Part shown: in pieces, positions 50,285 through 60,399 of the stretch | Layout: every line of letters starts with the position of its first letter | Numbering within the stretch: position 1 is the stretch's first letter | Assembly: GCF_963677125.1 (NCBI RefSeq) | Contig: NZ_OY781882.1 | Coordinates: 5,230,501 to 5,294,500, forward strand | Length of the DNA stretch: 64,000 bases | Reading direction: 5' to 3' | From: an uncultured Desulfobacter sp. | GTDB taxonomy: Bacteria > Desulfobacterota > Desulfobacteria > Desulfobacterales > Desulfobacteraceae | Notes under the pieces: generated by a model | Seen by the model: only the letters and a program-made list of their open reading frames with translations | Told to the model about the DNA's origin: nothing | Database searches by the model: none | Made by a program: the position numbers and the translations under genes

Positions 50285-51268
50285 AGTTTAATCCTCCCAA
50301 AAAAAGCATGTGTCAATGGCCAGGTTTTCCCATTGAACTGGTGCTTTTACAGATTGTAAATAATAATAAAATCAAACTTAAATATTTTGTTAACCCCGGC
50401 AGTGGGGGGACACAATATCCCCGACACTGAGTTTTATTGCCTAATCCGGGCCATCCCGGTAACGTATACCGGAAAGGGCGATTTTTAATTTAGACCTGTT
50501 ACCTTGCATCTGAACTTAGCCATAACCATGCCAGGATGATTAAAAAACGCTTCGGCTTAATGTTGTTATGTGTAACATTTTGAATTTTATATATATTCTT
50601 TGTAAGAAATTAAAAGACAAGCGCGGCTTGCCCTGATACCCCAAACCGTTAACGCCCAATCCTGAGCCTGGCAGCAGACGTCGAGCCTGACAAGGGCTTG
50701 AAAGTCAAAGACCGGATAAAGATACCGCCTGAACGTTGCAATAAAATTTTGGCAGTGCAATAAATTTATTGCGCTTATTTGGACGTCAATAAAGATGAAG
50801 GGACTGAACTTTTTTTGATCTGTGCGGGTGGTCTCAATCGATTAATTTAAAAATTTAACCACACTGTTAGACCCTATGGCTTTTTAAATTTCAACCCTTC
50901 TCAAACTACTAAATTAAGATTGTGTTGTATTGGAAATATATTGTCGATAAATTTTTAGAACATATAGACTCTGTATAACCATAAATTAAGTGTAAATTCA
51001 AGATCTTTATGGTTTTACCGGCACCTTTTTGGTTCAGCTGCCTATAGCTGGGAACATCGCGTTGTTTATCATCAAACGGTTGGATGTCTAAAAGCGCGGA
51101 TTTAATTCTGATCATGAGCCTTATTTGTACTTGCATGGAAAGACGACCGGGATATATATTTAGATATTCGTATCTTTTTCGCGTTTTTCCATAGCCTGCC
51201 CGTTGGTTGCACCGAATGCCGCCGGGGCAGGTGCGGATGAGAATCCTGCATTCATAAAGGAAGGATTC
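50285..51268. other. 984-bp gene-poor region
   Basis: No convincing gene is seen. A 75-codon frame exists on the minus strand (50909-51136), but its composition and start are poor. There are short palindromes, such as GCAATAAATTTATTGC near 50757-50772, and AT-rich stretches. The region probably holds the promoter of DUF169 at its left end and that of the PEP-synthase-like gene at its right end (AAGGAAGG before ATG 51269). The middle looks like decayed DNA. Confidence 0.4.
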
Positions 51269-53854
51269 ATGCTTATAAAAAATTTATTTAGACACTGGAC
51301 CTATCAGGTCTTTGCCCCGGGCACAGTGGTCAGAGAAAAGTATGAGGCCTTTAAACGCCTGCTGGGACACGACAGGGTCGTTCATGAGCTTTTGGCGGTT
51401 CTTGAGGATCTGTACTACAATCAGCGACGGGTAGACCTGGAATTTGTGGTAAGAACCTATGAGGCATTTTCAGCAGCTGTGGCCGACATGATTCAGGAAC
51501 TGCTGGCCATGTGTCCCAATGGATACTGGAGTTTGAAAGACTATCACAAAAAGTTTGATTTTTATGTTCGGTTTATGTTGGCTCCGCCCAAGTTTGACTT
51601 TTCGCCACCCTTTATCCTGCCCCTGGACCAGGACCTCTGCCTGGACGAGGAGACCGCCGGAGGAAAAGCTGCAGTGCTGTCCCGGCTGAAACAAGAACTC
51701 CACCTCCCTATTCCCCAAGGGTTTGTTATCACCACCCGGGCATTCCATTATTTCATGGAGGCCAACGACCTCTATCCCTATGTCCGGCAGCAGTTGGCCG
51801 GGCTTGATATTGATGATCCTGCCAGTCTGACAGACACTGCCCAAAACCTTGAAAATGCCGTACTTGCGGCACCCCTGCCCGAAGAGGTGGTTAGAGAAAT
51901 TGAACAAGGCCTGACCCGGTTTGAACGAATGGATGCAGGGGCTGAAAGGGGATGTGTTCCTTTCAAGCTTGCCATGCGCAGCAGCGCTGTCATGGAGGAT
52001 GGTGATGTCAGTTTTGCCGGTCAATATCTAAGCTTGATGAATGTGGACGCGGATGATGTGGGGCAGTCATACAAGCGGGTCATTGCGGGTAAATACAGCC
52101 CGGCAGCCCTGGCTTACCGGATTCGCTCCGGAATTCCTGACCATAACACGCCCATGGCGGTACTGGTTCTTGAGATGATTGAGGCCCGTTCCGCCGGGGT
52201 CATCTATACCCGGGATGTCAATGGCCGGGATCCGGGATGCCTGAAAATTTATTCTGCCTGGGGACTTGGCGGGTCGGTGGTGGACGGCCGGGTGACCCCT
52301 GACATGATCCGGGTGGATCAAAACGGTGGTATTACCAGTATCAGGACCGGCGCCAAGAACAGGACCCTGGTCCCCGATGCTGAACAGGGCATCTGTATGG
52401 CAGATACAATCCATAAAAAGCGCCAGGCCCTGTCCATCGGAACGGCGGAGATCGTCACACTGAATAAATGGGCAAGAAAGGTTGAACGCTATTTTAAAAC
52501 GCCCCAGGATATGGAGTGGTGTCTCAGTCCGAAAAGAGAATTGTATCTTCTTCAAGCCCGTCCTTTGAACGCCCGGGAGCCGGCGAAAAAAAATCAGCCC
52601 GCCTTTTCCCCGGATCTATCACCGATCTGCCGGGGAGGACAGGTTATATGTCCCGGAAAGGCTGCGGGGCCTTTGTTCAAACTAAATCGCCTGGAACAGT
52701 TAAAAGATATCCCGGAACATGCCGTTGTGGCGGCTGCCTTTGGCCTGCCCCAATATGCGGCGGCCATTCACAGGATGGCGGGTATTATCCTTCAGACCGG
52801 GAGCACGGCAGGGCACTTTGCTTCCATTGCCCGAGAGTTCGGCCTGCCGGCCATAATTTGCAGCCAGGGGTTCGATGCCCTTGAATCCGGCAATATGGTA
52901 ACCCTGGATGCGGATGCCGGCAGGGTTTACCCGGGACAGATCACGTCTCTGCTTTCTCCTTTACCCGGCCCGTCTGACCCGGATGGGTTTTCCAAAAGTA
53001 TTCTCATGGAAAAGCTTGAGTTTATTATCCGTTTCTGTGCCGACTTGAAGCTCACCGATCCGGATTCCAAGGACTTCACCCCGGATGGTTGCCGTTCCAT
53101 GCACGATATCATTCGGTTTGTCCATGAAACCGCAGTCAAGGAGATGTTTTTTTTAGGGCAGAGAAAGGGGAGTCGGAAAAAAGGGGCCAGGCAGCTGATT
53201 TCGGGTCTTCCCATGTTGTTTTACGTTTTGGACGTCGGGTCGGGGGCGGAAGCAGGGCTTTGCGCTGAGCCTGCGACAAAGTCTATGCTGGACCTGGCGG
53301 ATTTGGTCTGTATCCCCTTGAATGCTTTGTTCAAGGGGTTGGCACATCCCGATATCTGCTGGGACGAAGCCACCCATTTTGATTGGGAATCCTATGATAA
53401 AATCGTCATGGCCGGAGGCATCATTTCCCCGGATTCTCCACAGTTCGGCAGTTATGCTGTGGTGTCCAGGAATTATATGAATCTTAACTTGAGGTTTGGG
53501 TATCATTTTGTGATACTTGACTGTATTTGCACCCAATCCAAAGAGGAAAATTATATTTTGTTCCGGTTCTCCGGGGGCGGTGGTAATTCCGGGGGCAGAT
53601 GGCGCAGGGCCGCTTTTATCGCAGGGGTGCTGGAAAAAATAGGATTTGTAACCCAGATCACCGCTGACCTGATTGACGGCCGGATTATAGAGGTGGATGA
53701 AATCCGGCTTAAAGAGGTTATGGAGCTGACCGGGCGGCTGCTCGGGGCTACCAAGTTGATGGATATGTATCTTAAAGAAGAGGCAGATGTGGAAGAATAT
53801 GTAACCGCCTTCATGAACGGCCAATATGACTTCAGGTCTTTCATAGGAGAATAG
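51269..53854 (+). CDS. PEP-synthase-like protein with an unrecognised C-terminal domain
   Basis: In this 861-residue protein, residues 110-430 are a pyruvate/PEP-binding (ATP-grasp-like) domain: AGGKAAVLSRLKQELHLPIPQGF and MRSSAVMEDGDVSFAGQY. Residues 460-570 are the swivelling phosphohistidine domain, with catalytic His in GSTAGHFASIAREFGLPA. The PEP-binding TIM barrel of normal PEP synthase is absent. Instead about 280 residues follow that I cannot assign (EMFFLGQRKGSRKK, FDWESYDKIVMAGGII, FRFSGGGGNSGGRWRR). A 110-residue N-terminal extension is also unusual. ATG 51269 has AAGGAAGG. The next gene begins at the stop and encodes a phosphatase fusion. A phosphorylation/dephosphorylation pair on a shared target is an inference. 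Confidence 0.83.
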   Translation: MLIKNLFRHWTYQVFAPGTVVREKYEAFKRLLGHDRVVHELLAVLEDLYYNQRRVDLEFVVRTYEAFSAAVADMIQELLAMCPNGYWSLKDYHKKFDFYVRFMLAPPKFDFSPPFILPLDQDLCLDEETAGGKAAVLSRLKQELHLPIPQGFVITTRAFHYFMEANDLYPYVRQQLAGLDIDDPASLTDTAQNLENAVLAAPLPEEVVREIEQGLTRFERMDAGAERGCVPFKLAMRSSAVMEDGDVSFAGQYLSLMNVDADDVGQSYKRVIAGKYSPAALAYRIRSGIPDHNTPMAVLVLEMIEARSAGVIYTRDVNGRDPGCLKIYSAWGLGGSVVDGRVTPDMIRVDQNGGITSIRTGAKNRTLVPDAEQGICMADTIHKKRQALSIGTAEIVTLNKWARKVERYFKTPQDMEWCLSPKRELYLLQARPLNAREPAKKNQPAFSPDLSPICRGGQVICPGKAAGPLFKLNRLEQLKDIPEHAVVAAAFGLPQYAAAIHRMAGIILQTGSTAGHFASIAREFGLPAIICSQGFDALESGNMVTLDADAGRVYPGQITSLLSPLPGPSDPDGFSKSILMEKLEFIIRFCADLKLTDPDSKDFTPDGCRSMHDIIRFVHETAVKEMFFLGQRKGSRKKGARQLISGLPMLFYVLDVGSGAEAGLCAEPATKSMLDLADLVCIPLNALFKGLAHPDICWDEATHFDWESYDKIVMAGGIISPDSPQFGSYAVVSRNYMNLNLRFGYHFVILDCICTQSKEENYILFRFSGGGGNSGGRWRRAAFIAGVLEKIGFVTQITADLIDGRIIEVDEIRLKEVMELTGRLLGATKLMDMYLKEEADVEEYVTAFMNGQYDFRSFIGE

Positions 53855-54841
53855 ATGAGCTACCATCTGACATGGATTACCCAGAGCCTGGCCGTGGGCC
53901 GTGCCCCTATGTCCTATGCTGAGCTGGATATCATCCGAGAGAACGGTATCCACGCCATTGTCAACCTCTGCGCCGAATTCAGCGATCTCCATGAGATTGA
54001 GGAAAAGGCAGGATTCGATGTCTTTCACCTGCCCATCTGGGATGAGGATGTACCTGAGATGGCCCAAATGGAAGACGCCCTGGCTTGGATGGACGAGGCC
54101 ATATACCTGGGGAAAAAGGTGCTGGTCCACTGCCGTCACGGTATCGGCAGGACCGGTACATTTGTTACCGCCTATATGATCCGTAAAGGCTTGGGATTAA
54201 AAGCTGCCTCAAAAAAGCTCAAGCGGACCCAGGCCAACCCCTCCACTTACAGCCAGTGGAAACTGGTAAAAAAGTACAACAAAAAATCGGGCATGCTCAA
54301 GATAAGAAAGCCCTCACTGGAATTGAAAAACAAGGTGGATCTAGGCCGGTTTTTTTCAGACTATGAAGCGTTGGTGGACAGGATTGACCAAGAGGCGGCA
54401 GGGGGGCGGGCCAAAGATGATGAGATCCTTTGCGGCACCGGCGCTCATCCCTGCTGTAAGCTGCCCTTTACCATGCCTTTTATCGAGGTGGTCTACATCC
54501 ACACCCGTATGGGCTGGCAAATGAAATCGGACCAGCGGACCGCTGCGGTTCAACAGGCCATGGATGCATTGCAGGCAAAGGATAGTGCCTGTCCCTTTAA
54601 CTGCGGGGATGGGTGCCGAATTTTTGACTTCAGGCCGGTCAGGTGCCGGACCTTCATGATTGATGGGTTTGATCAGGACAATGTCCTAATCTCAAATCAG
54701 CTCCAGGAATTGTCCGGAACGGTGTTCCTGGCCCTGTCCGGAACATTCCTGGAAAACGGGCAGTTTTCATTTACTATGGCAGAAACAGTCTCCGGTAAAT
54801 TTGTCCAAGCCTATTTTAACTTTATGGCTTTTAATAAATAG
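53855..54841 (+). CDS. Dual-specificity phosphatase fused to a YkgJ-like Cys-cluster domain
   Basis: This 328-residue protein begins with a tyrosine/dual-specificity phosphatase domain (residues 1-150) that has the active-site loop VHCRHGIGRTGT near residue 91 and the general-acid region PIWDEDVPE. Residues 190-300 contain a Cys pattern (CGTGAHPCCKLPFTM, CPFNCGDGCRIFDFRPVRCRTF) of the zinc/iron-chelating YkgJ/UPF0153 type, which can bind metal. It starts immediately after the PEP-synthase-like gene and is surely co-expressed. Fusion of these two domains is uncommon. The target may be the phosphohistidine or another residue on the upstream protein or its substrate; this is unproven. Confidence 0.85.
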   Translation: MSYHLTWITQSLAVGRAPMSYAELDIIRENGIHAIVNLCAEFSDLHEIEEKAGFDVFHLPIWDEDVPEMAQMEDALAWMDEAIYLGKKVLVHCRHGIGRTGTFVTAYMIRKGLGLKAASKKLKRTQANPSTYSQWKLVKKYNKKSGMLKIRKPSLELKNKVDLGRFFSDYEALVDRIDQEAAGGRAKDDEILCGTGAHPCCKLPFTMPFIEVVYIHTRMGWQMKSDQRTAAVQQAMDALQAKDSACPFNCGDGCRIFDFRPVRCRTFMIDGFDQDNVLISNQLQELSGTVFLALSGTFLENGQFSFTMAETVSGKFVQAYFNFMAFNK

Positions 54842-54894
54842 GAGCCATAGTTTTCACCTTTTAATTCATATTAAAACAAAAAAAGGGGGAGGAG

Positions 54895-56265
54895 ATGAAA
54901 AACAAAAAAGAAAAATTATTGCTGCTGACCGGTATTGTATTTGTGTGTTTATGTCTGGCAACATCGGCATATGCAACAAAATGGTATGTAGATTCGTCGG
55001 TGACTTCAAGTGGTACGGGAGAAAGTTGGTCCCAGGCGTTGAAAACCATCCAGGAAGCGATTGCAAAGGCTGATTCCCGGTGGATGATCTGTTATGCGCC
55101 TTTTGACAGTATTTATGTCAAATCCGGTACTTACAATCTTTCCAGTACAGTGATCATTAACAAAGTGGTCAGCATTTATGGCGGATTTCCCCGGACAGCC
55201 GCGCCTGCATTTGCTGACAGAGACCCTGAGGCCTATCCAACCATTATTGACGGGAACAATACATATCAATGCATCAAGGCAACGGCCTCGTATTTTGTCC
55301 TTGACGGATTTACCATCCGGGAGGGGTATGCATCATATGCATCCTCCGATGACTCATCTGGTGGTGGACTGTATGCCGATAAAACACCTAACTACTGTTC
55401 TTTTAATGAATCTTACATGTCACCTATTATCAGAAATTGTAAATTTACCGGCAACACTGCAACCAATGTCGGAGGTGCCATATATGATGGCGGTGCTGAT
55501 TTAAGAATTACAAATTGCCGATTTTCAAATAATAGCGCCAAGAGTGGGGCCGGTATCTATGCCGTCTATAGTTCTCCAGTAATAAAGGCATCTAAATTTA
55601 TCGGAAATGAGGCCATGGTTTATGGCGGCGCCCTATGCGGACGTTGGTGTAATCAGACAACTGAGGCCATTGCATACATGATTAATTGCGTTTTCCATGA
55701 CAATTCAGCCCAGATCGGGGGAGCGGTCTACAGCTACATATTTTATCCCAGAATCTGGAACTGCACCTTTTATCAAAATTCAGCGACCAGTGACGGCGGT
55801 GGATTCCATTCATATGACGCGTATTCAAACCCGGCTGATATAAAAAATTGTATCTTCTGGGGGAATACACCAAATCAGCTCCGGTACAATGTGTCCAGTA
55901 GTACGTATCTGGATGTGGATTGGAGCGATATTCAGGGTGGATGGACCCCTGTGGAACATAATATCAATATAGACCCGGGTTTTGCTGGTGCGTCTGATTT
56001 TCATTTGACGGAAGGTTCTCCCTGTATTGATGCCGGAAGAAGTTTTTCCACCTACTCAGAGGACATTGAGGGTGTTTTAAGGCCCCAGGATGGTGATTTT
56101 GATGGGCTTGCCGAATGGGATATGGGTGCTTATGAATTTGAAGGCTATTCTCCTGATTCAGATGATGACGGAGATAAAGACGGGAAGGATCTCTATGATT
56201 TGATCAATAATTTTAGTCTGGCCAAGCTGATCATTTTTTGTGAACAATTTGGCAGCATAGACTGA
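54895..56265 (+). CDS. Secreted right-handed beta-helix protein with Ca-binding-like C-terminus
   Basis: This 456-residue protein has a signal peptide ending ATSAYA. The body consists of pectate-lyase-like parallel beta-helix coils with repeated N-x-x-F-x-x-N/G-x-A-x-x-GGA motifs (NCKFTGNTATNVGGAIYDGG, NCRFSNNSAKSGAGIYA, NCVFHDNSAQIGGAVYS, NCTFYQNSATSDGGGFH), as in the polymorphic-outer-membrane/PbH1 group. The C-terminus has DSDDDGDKDGKDLYDLI, an EF-hand/dockerin-like loop. It has no recognised catalytic motif. It is probably a surface or extracellular binding protein. GGGGGAGGAG precedes ATG 54895. Confidence 0.85.
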   Translation: MKNKKEKLLLLTGIVFVCLCLATSAYATKWYVDSSVTSSGTGESWSQALKTIQEAIAKADSRWMICYAPFDSIYVKSGTYNLSSTVIINKVVSIYGGFPRTAAPAFADRDPEAYPTIIDGNNTYQCIKATASYFVLDGFTIREGYASYASSDDSSGGGLYADKTPNYCSFNESYMSPIIRNCKFTGNTATNVGGAIYDGGADLRITNCRFSNNSAKSGAGIYAVYSSPVIKASKFIGNEAMVYGGALCGRWCNQTTEAIAYMINCVFHDNSAQIGGAVYSYIFYPRIWNCTFYQNSATSDGGGFHSYDAYSNPADIKNCIFWGNTPNQLRYNVSSSTYLDVDWSDIQGGWTPVEHNINIDPGFAGASDFHLTEGSPCIDAGRSFSTYSEDIEGVLRPQDGDFDGLAEWDMGAYEFEGYSPDSDDDGDKDGKDLYDLINNFSLAKLIIFCEQFGSID

Positions 56266-56415
56266 GACATGTGTAGCCTGGCTAACCAAACAGGATAGTT
56301 TTCAAAGCCCGGGTATATTGGTCAGGGAGGGGGCCTATATACCTGGGAATAAAGTTGCATGTTAATCTGATATGCTGAGCGTTATAGTCATGATTTTGAT
56401 TTTTAGAGGGGATGG

Positions 56416-58194
56416 ATGTTAAAACGATTTCTTATTTTACCGATCATATTGTTTGTTGGCTATGGCGTCTTGCAAAGTGGTGATTTTGCGACCATCGCTT
56501 CAGGCATTGCCATTTTTATTGTCGGTATGTTTTTTATGGAGGATGGTTTCAAGTGCTTTACCGGGGGCATTCTTTCAAAGATACTGAGTAAGACTACCAA
56601 TACGATCCCGAAAGCGATTTTCAGCGGGTTTCTTGCCACCGCAATCGTCCAAAGTTCATCTCTTATTTCCGTTATTGCAATATCCTTTTTGTCTGCGGAG
56701 CTTATATCGTTGGGTCCGGCTGTCGGCATTATATTTGGCGCAAATATCGGAACCACTGCAACGGCATGGATTGTTGCGGTTTTTGGTATGAAAATTAAAA
56801 TTTCAGCTTTCGCCCTGCCAATGATTGTCTTTGGTGTTCTGTTCACTTTTTTTAACAACAGAAGCTATAAGGGGATCGGCAATATTTTGCTTGGTCTTGG
56901 ATTTATTTTCCTGGGTATCTCCTATATGAAAGAGGGGTTTGAAACCCTGAAAAGCGGTATTGAGCTCTCGCAATATGGTATGGAAGGCTTTTTAGGGATC
57001 TTGACATATATTTTTGTGGGAGCAGTGGCGACAATTATTATTCAGTCGAGCAGTGCAACCATGGCTCTGATTATTACAGCTGTGGCGACCGGCCAGATTG
57101 ACTATGTAAGTTCAATTTCCCTTGCCATTGGCGCAAATCTTGGAACCACTGTGACGGCTGCCTTGGGGGCTGTGACCTCAAATGCAAACGGCAAGCGTTT
57201 GGCCGTTGCTCATCTCATATTTAATGTAATGACGGCACTCATTGCCGTGGTTTTTATGAAATATTTGATGCAAATGGTTGATTTGATCAGTGGATATGTC
57301 GGTATAAAAGATCAGGATATTGCTATGAAATTGTCATTATTTCATACCATTTTTAACAGTCTGGGTGTCCTTGTATTAACGCCGGTTGTGCACCAACTGG
57401 TTAAATTCCTGGAAAAATTGTTTGTTGTGCACGATGACAGGCGCTGGAGACCACGATATCTTGATGAGGAAGTGATTAAAACGCCGGGACCCGCCATTGC
57501 CGCACTCTATAAAGAGGCAGGGCATATGTTTGATGGAACATCTCAGATCATCATTCAAGCCTTGCGGCTGCATCGTCATGAGGTGTTTTCTGATTGTGAT
57601 ATGGATGACGCCCTGAGAACAGTCAAAGAGACGGATATCGACATTGATGATCTTTATGAGAAAAGAATTAAGTTTCTTTATAGCGATATTTTGAAGTATT
57701 CCATATTGGCTGAGAAAAATATGAATAAGGAGCAGCGCCACAAGGTCTACAAAATCAAACTTGCCAGCAGGGATATGGTCGAGGCCATTAAAGATATCAG
57801 GGAGTTACAAAAAAATATTGCAGGTTATATGGCAAGAGACAATGAAAATATCAAAAACGAATACAACTTTCTGCGCAAGGATATCGCGCAACTGCTGCGT
57901 ATTATTGCCTGTTTGAGAGAAAATCCGGGAGAACTGGAGAGAGTGACCGATCTGGAAACGGCTAAAGAACAAAATAAAGGCCTGGATATTGTTGCGGCAA
58001 AACGGTTGAGTGTACTGCTAAGAGAGGGGAAAATTACCGAGTCCATGGCTTCTTCACTGCTTAATGATGGTACATATACAAGCCAAATTGCAGAGAAGTT
58101 AATAAAAAGTGCTGACATTCTCTGGGGTAATTCGACAGAAAATGATGTAGACAGCCTTAGAGATTCACTTTCGCGCAACAAGCCTCATCATTGA
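56416..58194 (+). CDS. Na/Pi cotransporter with C-terminal PhoU-like domain
   Basis: This 592-residue protein has membrane segments in two repeats over residues 1-330, each carrying the QSSS motif of NptA-type carriers (VQSSSLISVIA and IQSSSATMALI) and GANIGTT/GANLGTT. From about residue 350 to the end are cytoplasmic helices similar to PhoU. The start is ATG 56416 behind GAGGGG. It should take up phosphate with sodium or act as a regulator of phosphate flux. A siderophore-synthetase-like gene overlaps its end region, suggesting co-expression. Confidence 0.92.
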   Translation: MLKRFLILPIILFVGYGVLQSGDFATIASGIAIFIVGMFFMEDGFKCFTGGILSKILSKTTNTIPKAIFSGFLATAIVQSSSLISVIAISFLSAELISLGPAVGIIFGANIGTTATAWIVAVFGMKIKISAFALPMIVFGVLFTFFNNRSYKGIGNILLGLGFIFLGISYMKEGFETLKSGIELSQYGMEGFLGILTYIFVGAVATIIIQSSSATMALIITAVATGQIDYVSSISLAIGANLGTTVTAALGAVTSNANGKRLAVAHLIFNVMTALIAVVFMKYLMQMVDLISGYVGIKDQDIAMKLSLFHTIFNSLGVLVLTPVVHQLVKFLEKLFVVHDDRRWRPRYLDEEVIKTPGPAIAALYKEAGHMFDGTSQIIIQALRLHRHEVFSDCDMDDALRTVKETDIDIDDLYEKRIKFLYSDILKYSILAEKNMNKEQRHKVYKIKLASRDMVEAIKDIRELQKNIAGYMARDNENIKNEYNFLRKDIAQLLRIIACLRENPGELERVTDLETAKEQNKGLDIVAAKRLSVLLREGKITESMASSLLNDGTYTSQIAEKLIKSADILWGNSTENDVDSLRDSLSRNKPHH

Positions 58195-58199
58195 TACAT

Positions 58200-59429
58200 A
58201 TGGAATTTTTAGTCCCTAAATTTCAATATCTTGAACGATATCGAAATAAAGGAACCCGAACCTACAGCAGCCATTCGGAATATACCGATGCTATGGTTCA
58301 ATATCGCCCGGATAGTACCCAAGAGACGTTTTCTTTATGTGCCTATGAGTTGCCTTTGGCGCAACTGAAAATCTATACCGCGAATCCGCCTGATGAGATA
58401 AAGCGAAAGTATTTCCAGAGTGACAGAGGGCTTTTTTGCATTCATCCGCAAATTTTAGAGATGACACCGGATGATCCCTATGTGAGATATATTGCATCAA
58501 GTCACTTGGGAAGAAAAAAAATAAGTGTAATGCCCAGTTCGTCTACCCGGACACTGTTCGTAGAATACGAGAAACCGCCACATGCACTTAAGGTTCACTT
58601 TCCCTTTAAAGTTTCCAGATATACGCGAAAAATGAGAGATGAGGTGATCGAACAGGCTATAAATGTTTCGTTTGAAATGGAGAGAGGAATCCATCAGATG
58701 GACAAGCGATTCGCTTTTTTCAGAGAGGTGATCGGCGTGGTACATAAAAATCTTGATCCAGGGGCGGGCCGGTGCGAGAATTGGGGATATCTTGTTCGAG
58801 AGATGACGCCGTTTCCCTATATTGATGCACATTCGCCATGCATACTAGTTCCAGGGTTTGCTCTTTATGGAGAGGATTTTTTCAAAGCGAATGCCCCATT
58901 GCTTCTTTTTCAGCTCATGGGGAAACAGGACCCGGTGCAGTTTGTTTTAAATAACATAATGCTGCCCATTATCCGCCATTGGGTTGATTGTTTTCTTAAC
59001 TTCGGGTTCATCTTGGAACCTCATGGTCAGAACATTGTTTTCGAACTGGATGAAGCGTTGACGATTCGCCGTATTGTCCACAGAGATTTGAGTATCGGAA
59101 TTGATATGCGCAGAAGAAGAGATCTTCAACTTTCAAGCATAAATCTCAATAACTATAACCGGATGGAAAATTTTGAGTTTCACAGCATTACTTATGACCG
59201 ATTCATGGGCGGCCATTTTTTTGACCGGATCGTGCTGGCTTGTCAAGCACACTATCCCAATCTTAAGAAAGAGGCGTTTACTGAACCGTGTAAGGATGAG
59301 TTTGTAAAAATTTTTCCTGATTACGACAAATATATGCCGGACAGCGTTTGGTATTTCAGCGACGAGAGGGATGAGTTCAACAAACCCCTGTATCAGAATA
59401 CAAAACAAAAACCTGAGTGGCGTCCGTGA
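58200..59429 (+). CDS. IucA/IucC (NIS synthetase)-like protein, shorter than the family
   Basis: This 409-residue protein lacks the N-terminal ~150 residues of siderophore synthetases (usually about 580). It keeps the ATP-binding signature STRTLFVEYEKPPHALKVHFPF (PSSSTRT), an Arg in WGYLVREMTPFP, and the diagnostic FGFILEPHGQNIVFELDE with a following RDLS segment. The usual HPxHPWQ motif is reduced to CIHPQ. ATG 58200 starts 5 bases after the Na/Pi-PhoU stop, with no clear ribosome site, so coupling is likely. No other siderophore genes are near. It may make an amide with a carboxylic acid or may be a kinase-like offshoot of the fold. Confidence 0.75.
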   Translation: MEFLVPKFQYLERYRNKGTRTYSSHSEYTDAMVQYRPDSTQETFSLCAYELPLAQLKIYTANPPDEIKRKYFQSDRGLFCIHPQILEMTPDDPYVRYIASSHLGRKKISVMPSSSTRTLFVEYEKPPHALKVHFPFKVSRYTRKMRDEVIEQAINVSFEMERGIHQMDKRFAFFREVIGVVHKNLDPGAGRCENWGYLVREMTPFPYIDAHSPCILVPGFALYGEDFFKANAPLLLFQLMGKQDPVQFVLNNIMLPIIRHWVDCFLNFGFILEPHGQNIVFELDEALTIRRIVHRDLSIGIDMRRRRDLQLSSINLNNYNRMENFEFHSITYDRFMGGHFFDRIVLACQAHYPNLKKEAFTEPCKDEFVKIFPDYDKYMPDSVWYFSDERDEFNKPLYQNTKQKPEWRP

Positions 59430-59695
59430 GTCAGGTGCTTTAACACTTCAAATATTTTCAGTGATGTTCAGTACAACGTTGCTTTCCTTTTTTGTCGAGA
59501 TAACCTCAGCATTCATCGCCTTCGAGGATGAGTCGAGGTTATGTCAGCAGATATCATGACGATGGGAATATGTGAACAGAAATCTATGGTTTTGTGGTTC
59601 GTTTTTTATGTACAATTAAGTGCGAAGCCAATTTGAGGTACAAACATTGAGAACCCACAGGAGGCGATCAGCCTGAATAGGAGTGCAAGTTGACG

Positions 59696-59935
59696 ATGAA
59701 TAAGGATGATCATTCAAAAGCCGGATTACAAAGGCTCTTTCAAAAAGGTGCCAATCATTTTGTGCTGTTGCATAAAAGTGGCAAAGCGGTTGCCTTTCAA
59801 TCGGATCAGGATGGAAATGTGAATATTGCTGATCGTCAAACTGATATTGATTTCAGCTCGACAGGTCTTTCATTACTTGATGATGGTTGGAAATGTGTGG
59901 GGCCGGGATTGAAATACAGTTGGTTGTTTGAATGA
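59696..59935 (+). CDS. Possible 79-residue hypothetical protein
   Basis: The frame reads MNKDDHSKAGLQRLFQKGANHFVLLHKSGK and further, ending GPGLKYSWLFE, with no signal peptide or membrane segment. AGGAG is well placed for a TTG two codons upstream (59690), so either start is possible. I do not recognise it. It lies in the eroded area beside transposon remains, so it may not be functional. Confidence 0.35.
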   Translation: MNKDDHSKAGLQRLFQKGANHFVLLHKSGKAVAFQSDQDGNVNIADRQTDIDFSSTGLSLLDDGWKCVGPGLKYSWLFE

Positions 59936-60171
59936 CACGATAGATTGGTTTCGCCGGCACGTGCTGAGCTGGTCTATAAACATCCCGGTTAGTCGGTAAA
60001 AGATTTTTGGCTTAGTAAGGCTTGATGCAGCTACTCGATTGCAGCACCGGACTGGAAATATCAGTTTCAAATTCAGACTCGTTGATTATGGTTTTTTGAG
60101 GATTACGGGTAATACACTTCAATTGGATTTTGCGCTGGTGTTATGGAATCTTCCTTGAGGTGTTTTAGTAT

Positions 60172-60399
60172 GTGTTCAGTCAGTTTATCCGGAATATCAA
60201 AGCGGTTCTGACGACAAATACCAATTTGTCCCCTGAACAGGTTCCCCTCAAATATAAAGAGCTCTGGAGAGTGGAAAGAGTGTTCCGGGATGTTAAATCC
60301 CTTCTGAACACCAGGCCGGTGTACACCAGAAAGATGAGAATATTGCCGGTCATGTATTTTGCAGTTTTCTTGCTCTTCTGCCTACAATCAAAGCTTTGA
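60172..60399 (+). pseudogene. C-terminal fragment of an IS1634-type transposase
   Basis: The stretch LTTNTNLSPEQVPLKYKELWRVERVFRDVKSLLNTRPVYTRK matches the conserved YREK/E region of IS1634-family transposases, parallel to LSAEDVALGYKQLMEVERAFRTLKS in the intact element next door. Only the last ~75 codons remain. The sequence is closer to other members of the family than to the neighbour, so this is a separate, older insertion. Confidence 0.82.

Noticed and set aside
50909..51136. 75-codon leftward frame in the gene-poor region
   Set aside because: No ribosome site, no recognisable motif and poor codon pattern. It could not be tied to any transposase remnant.
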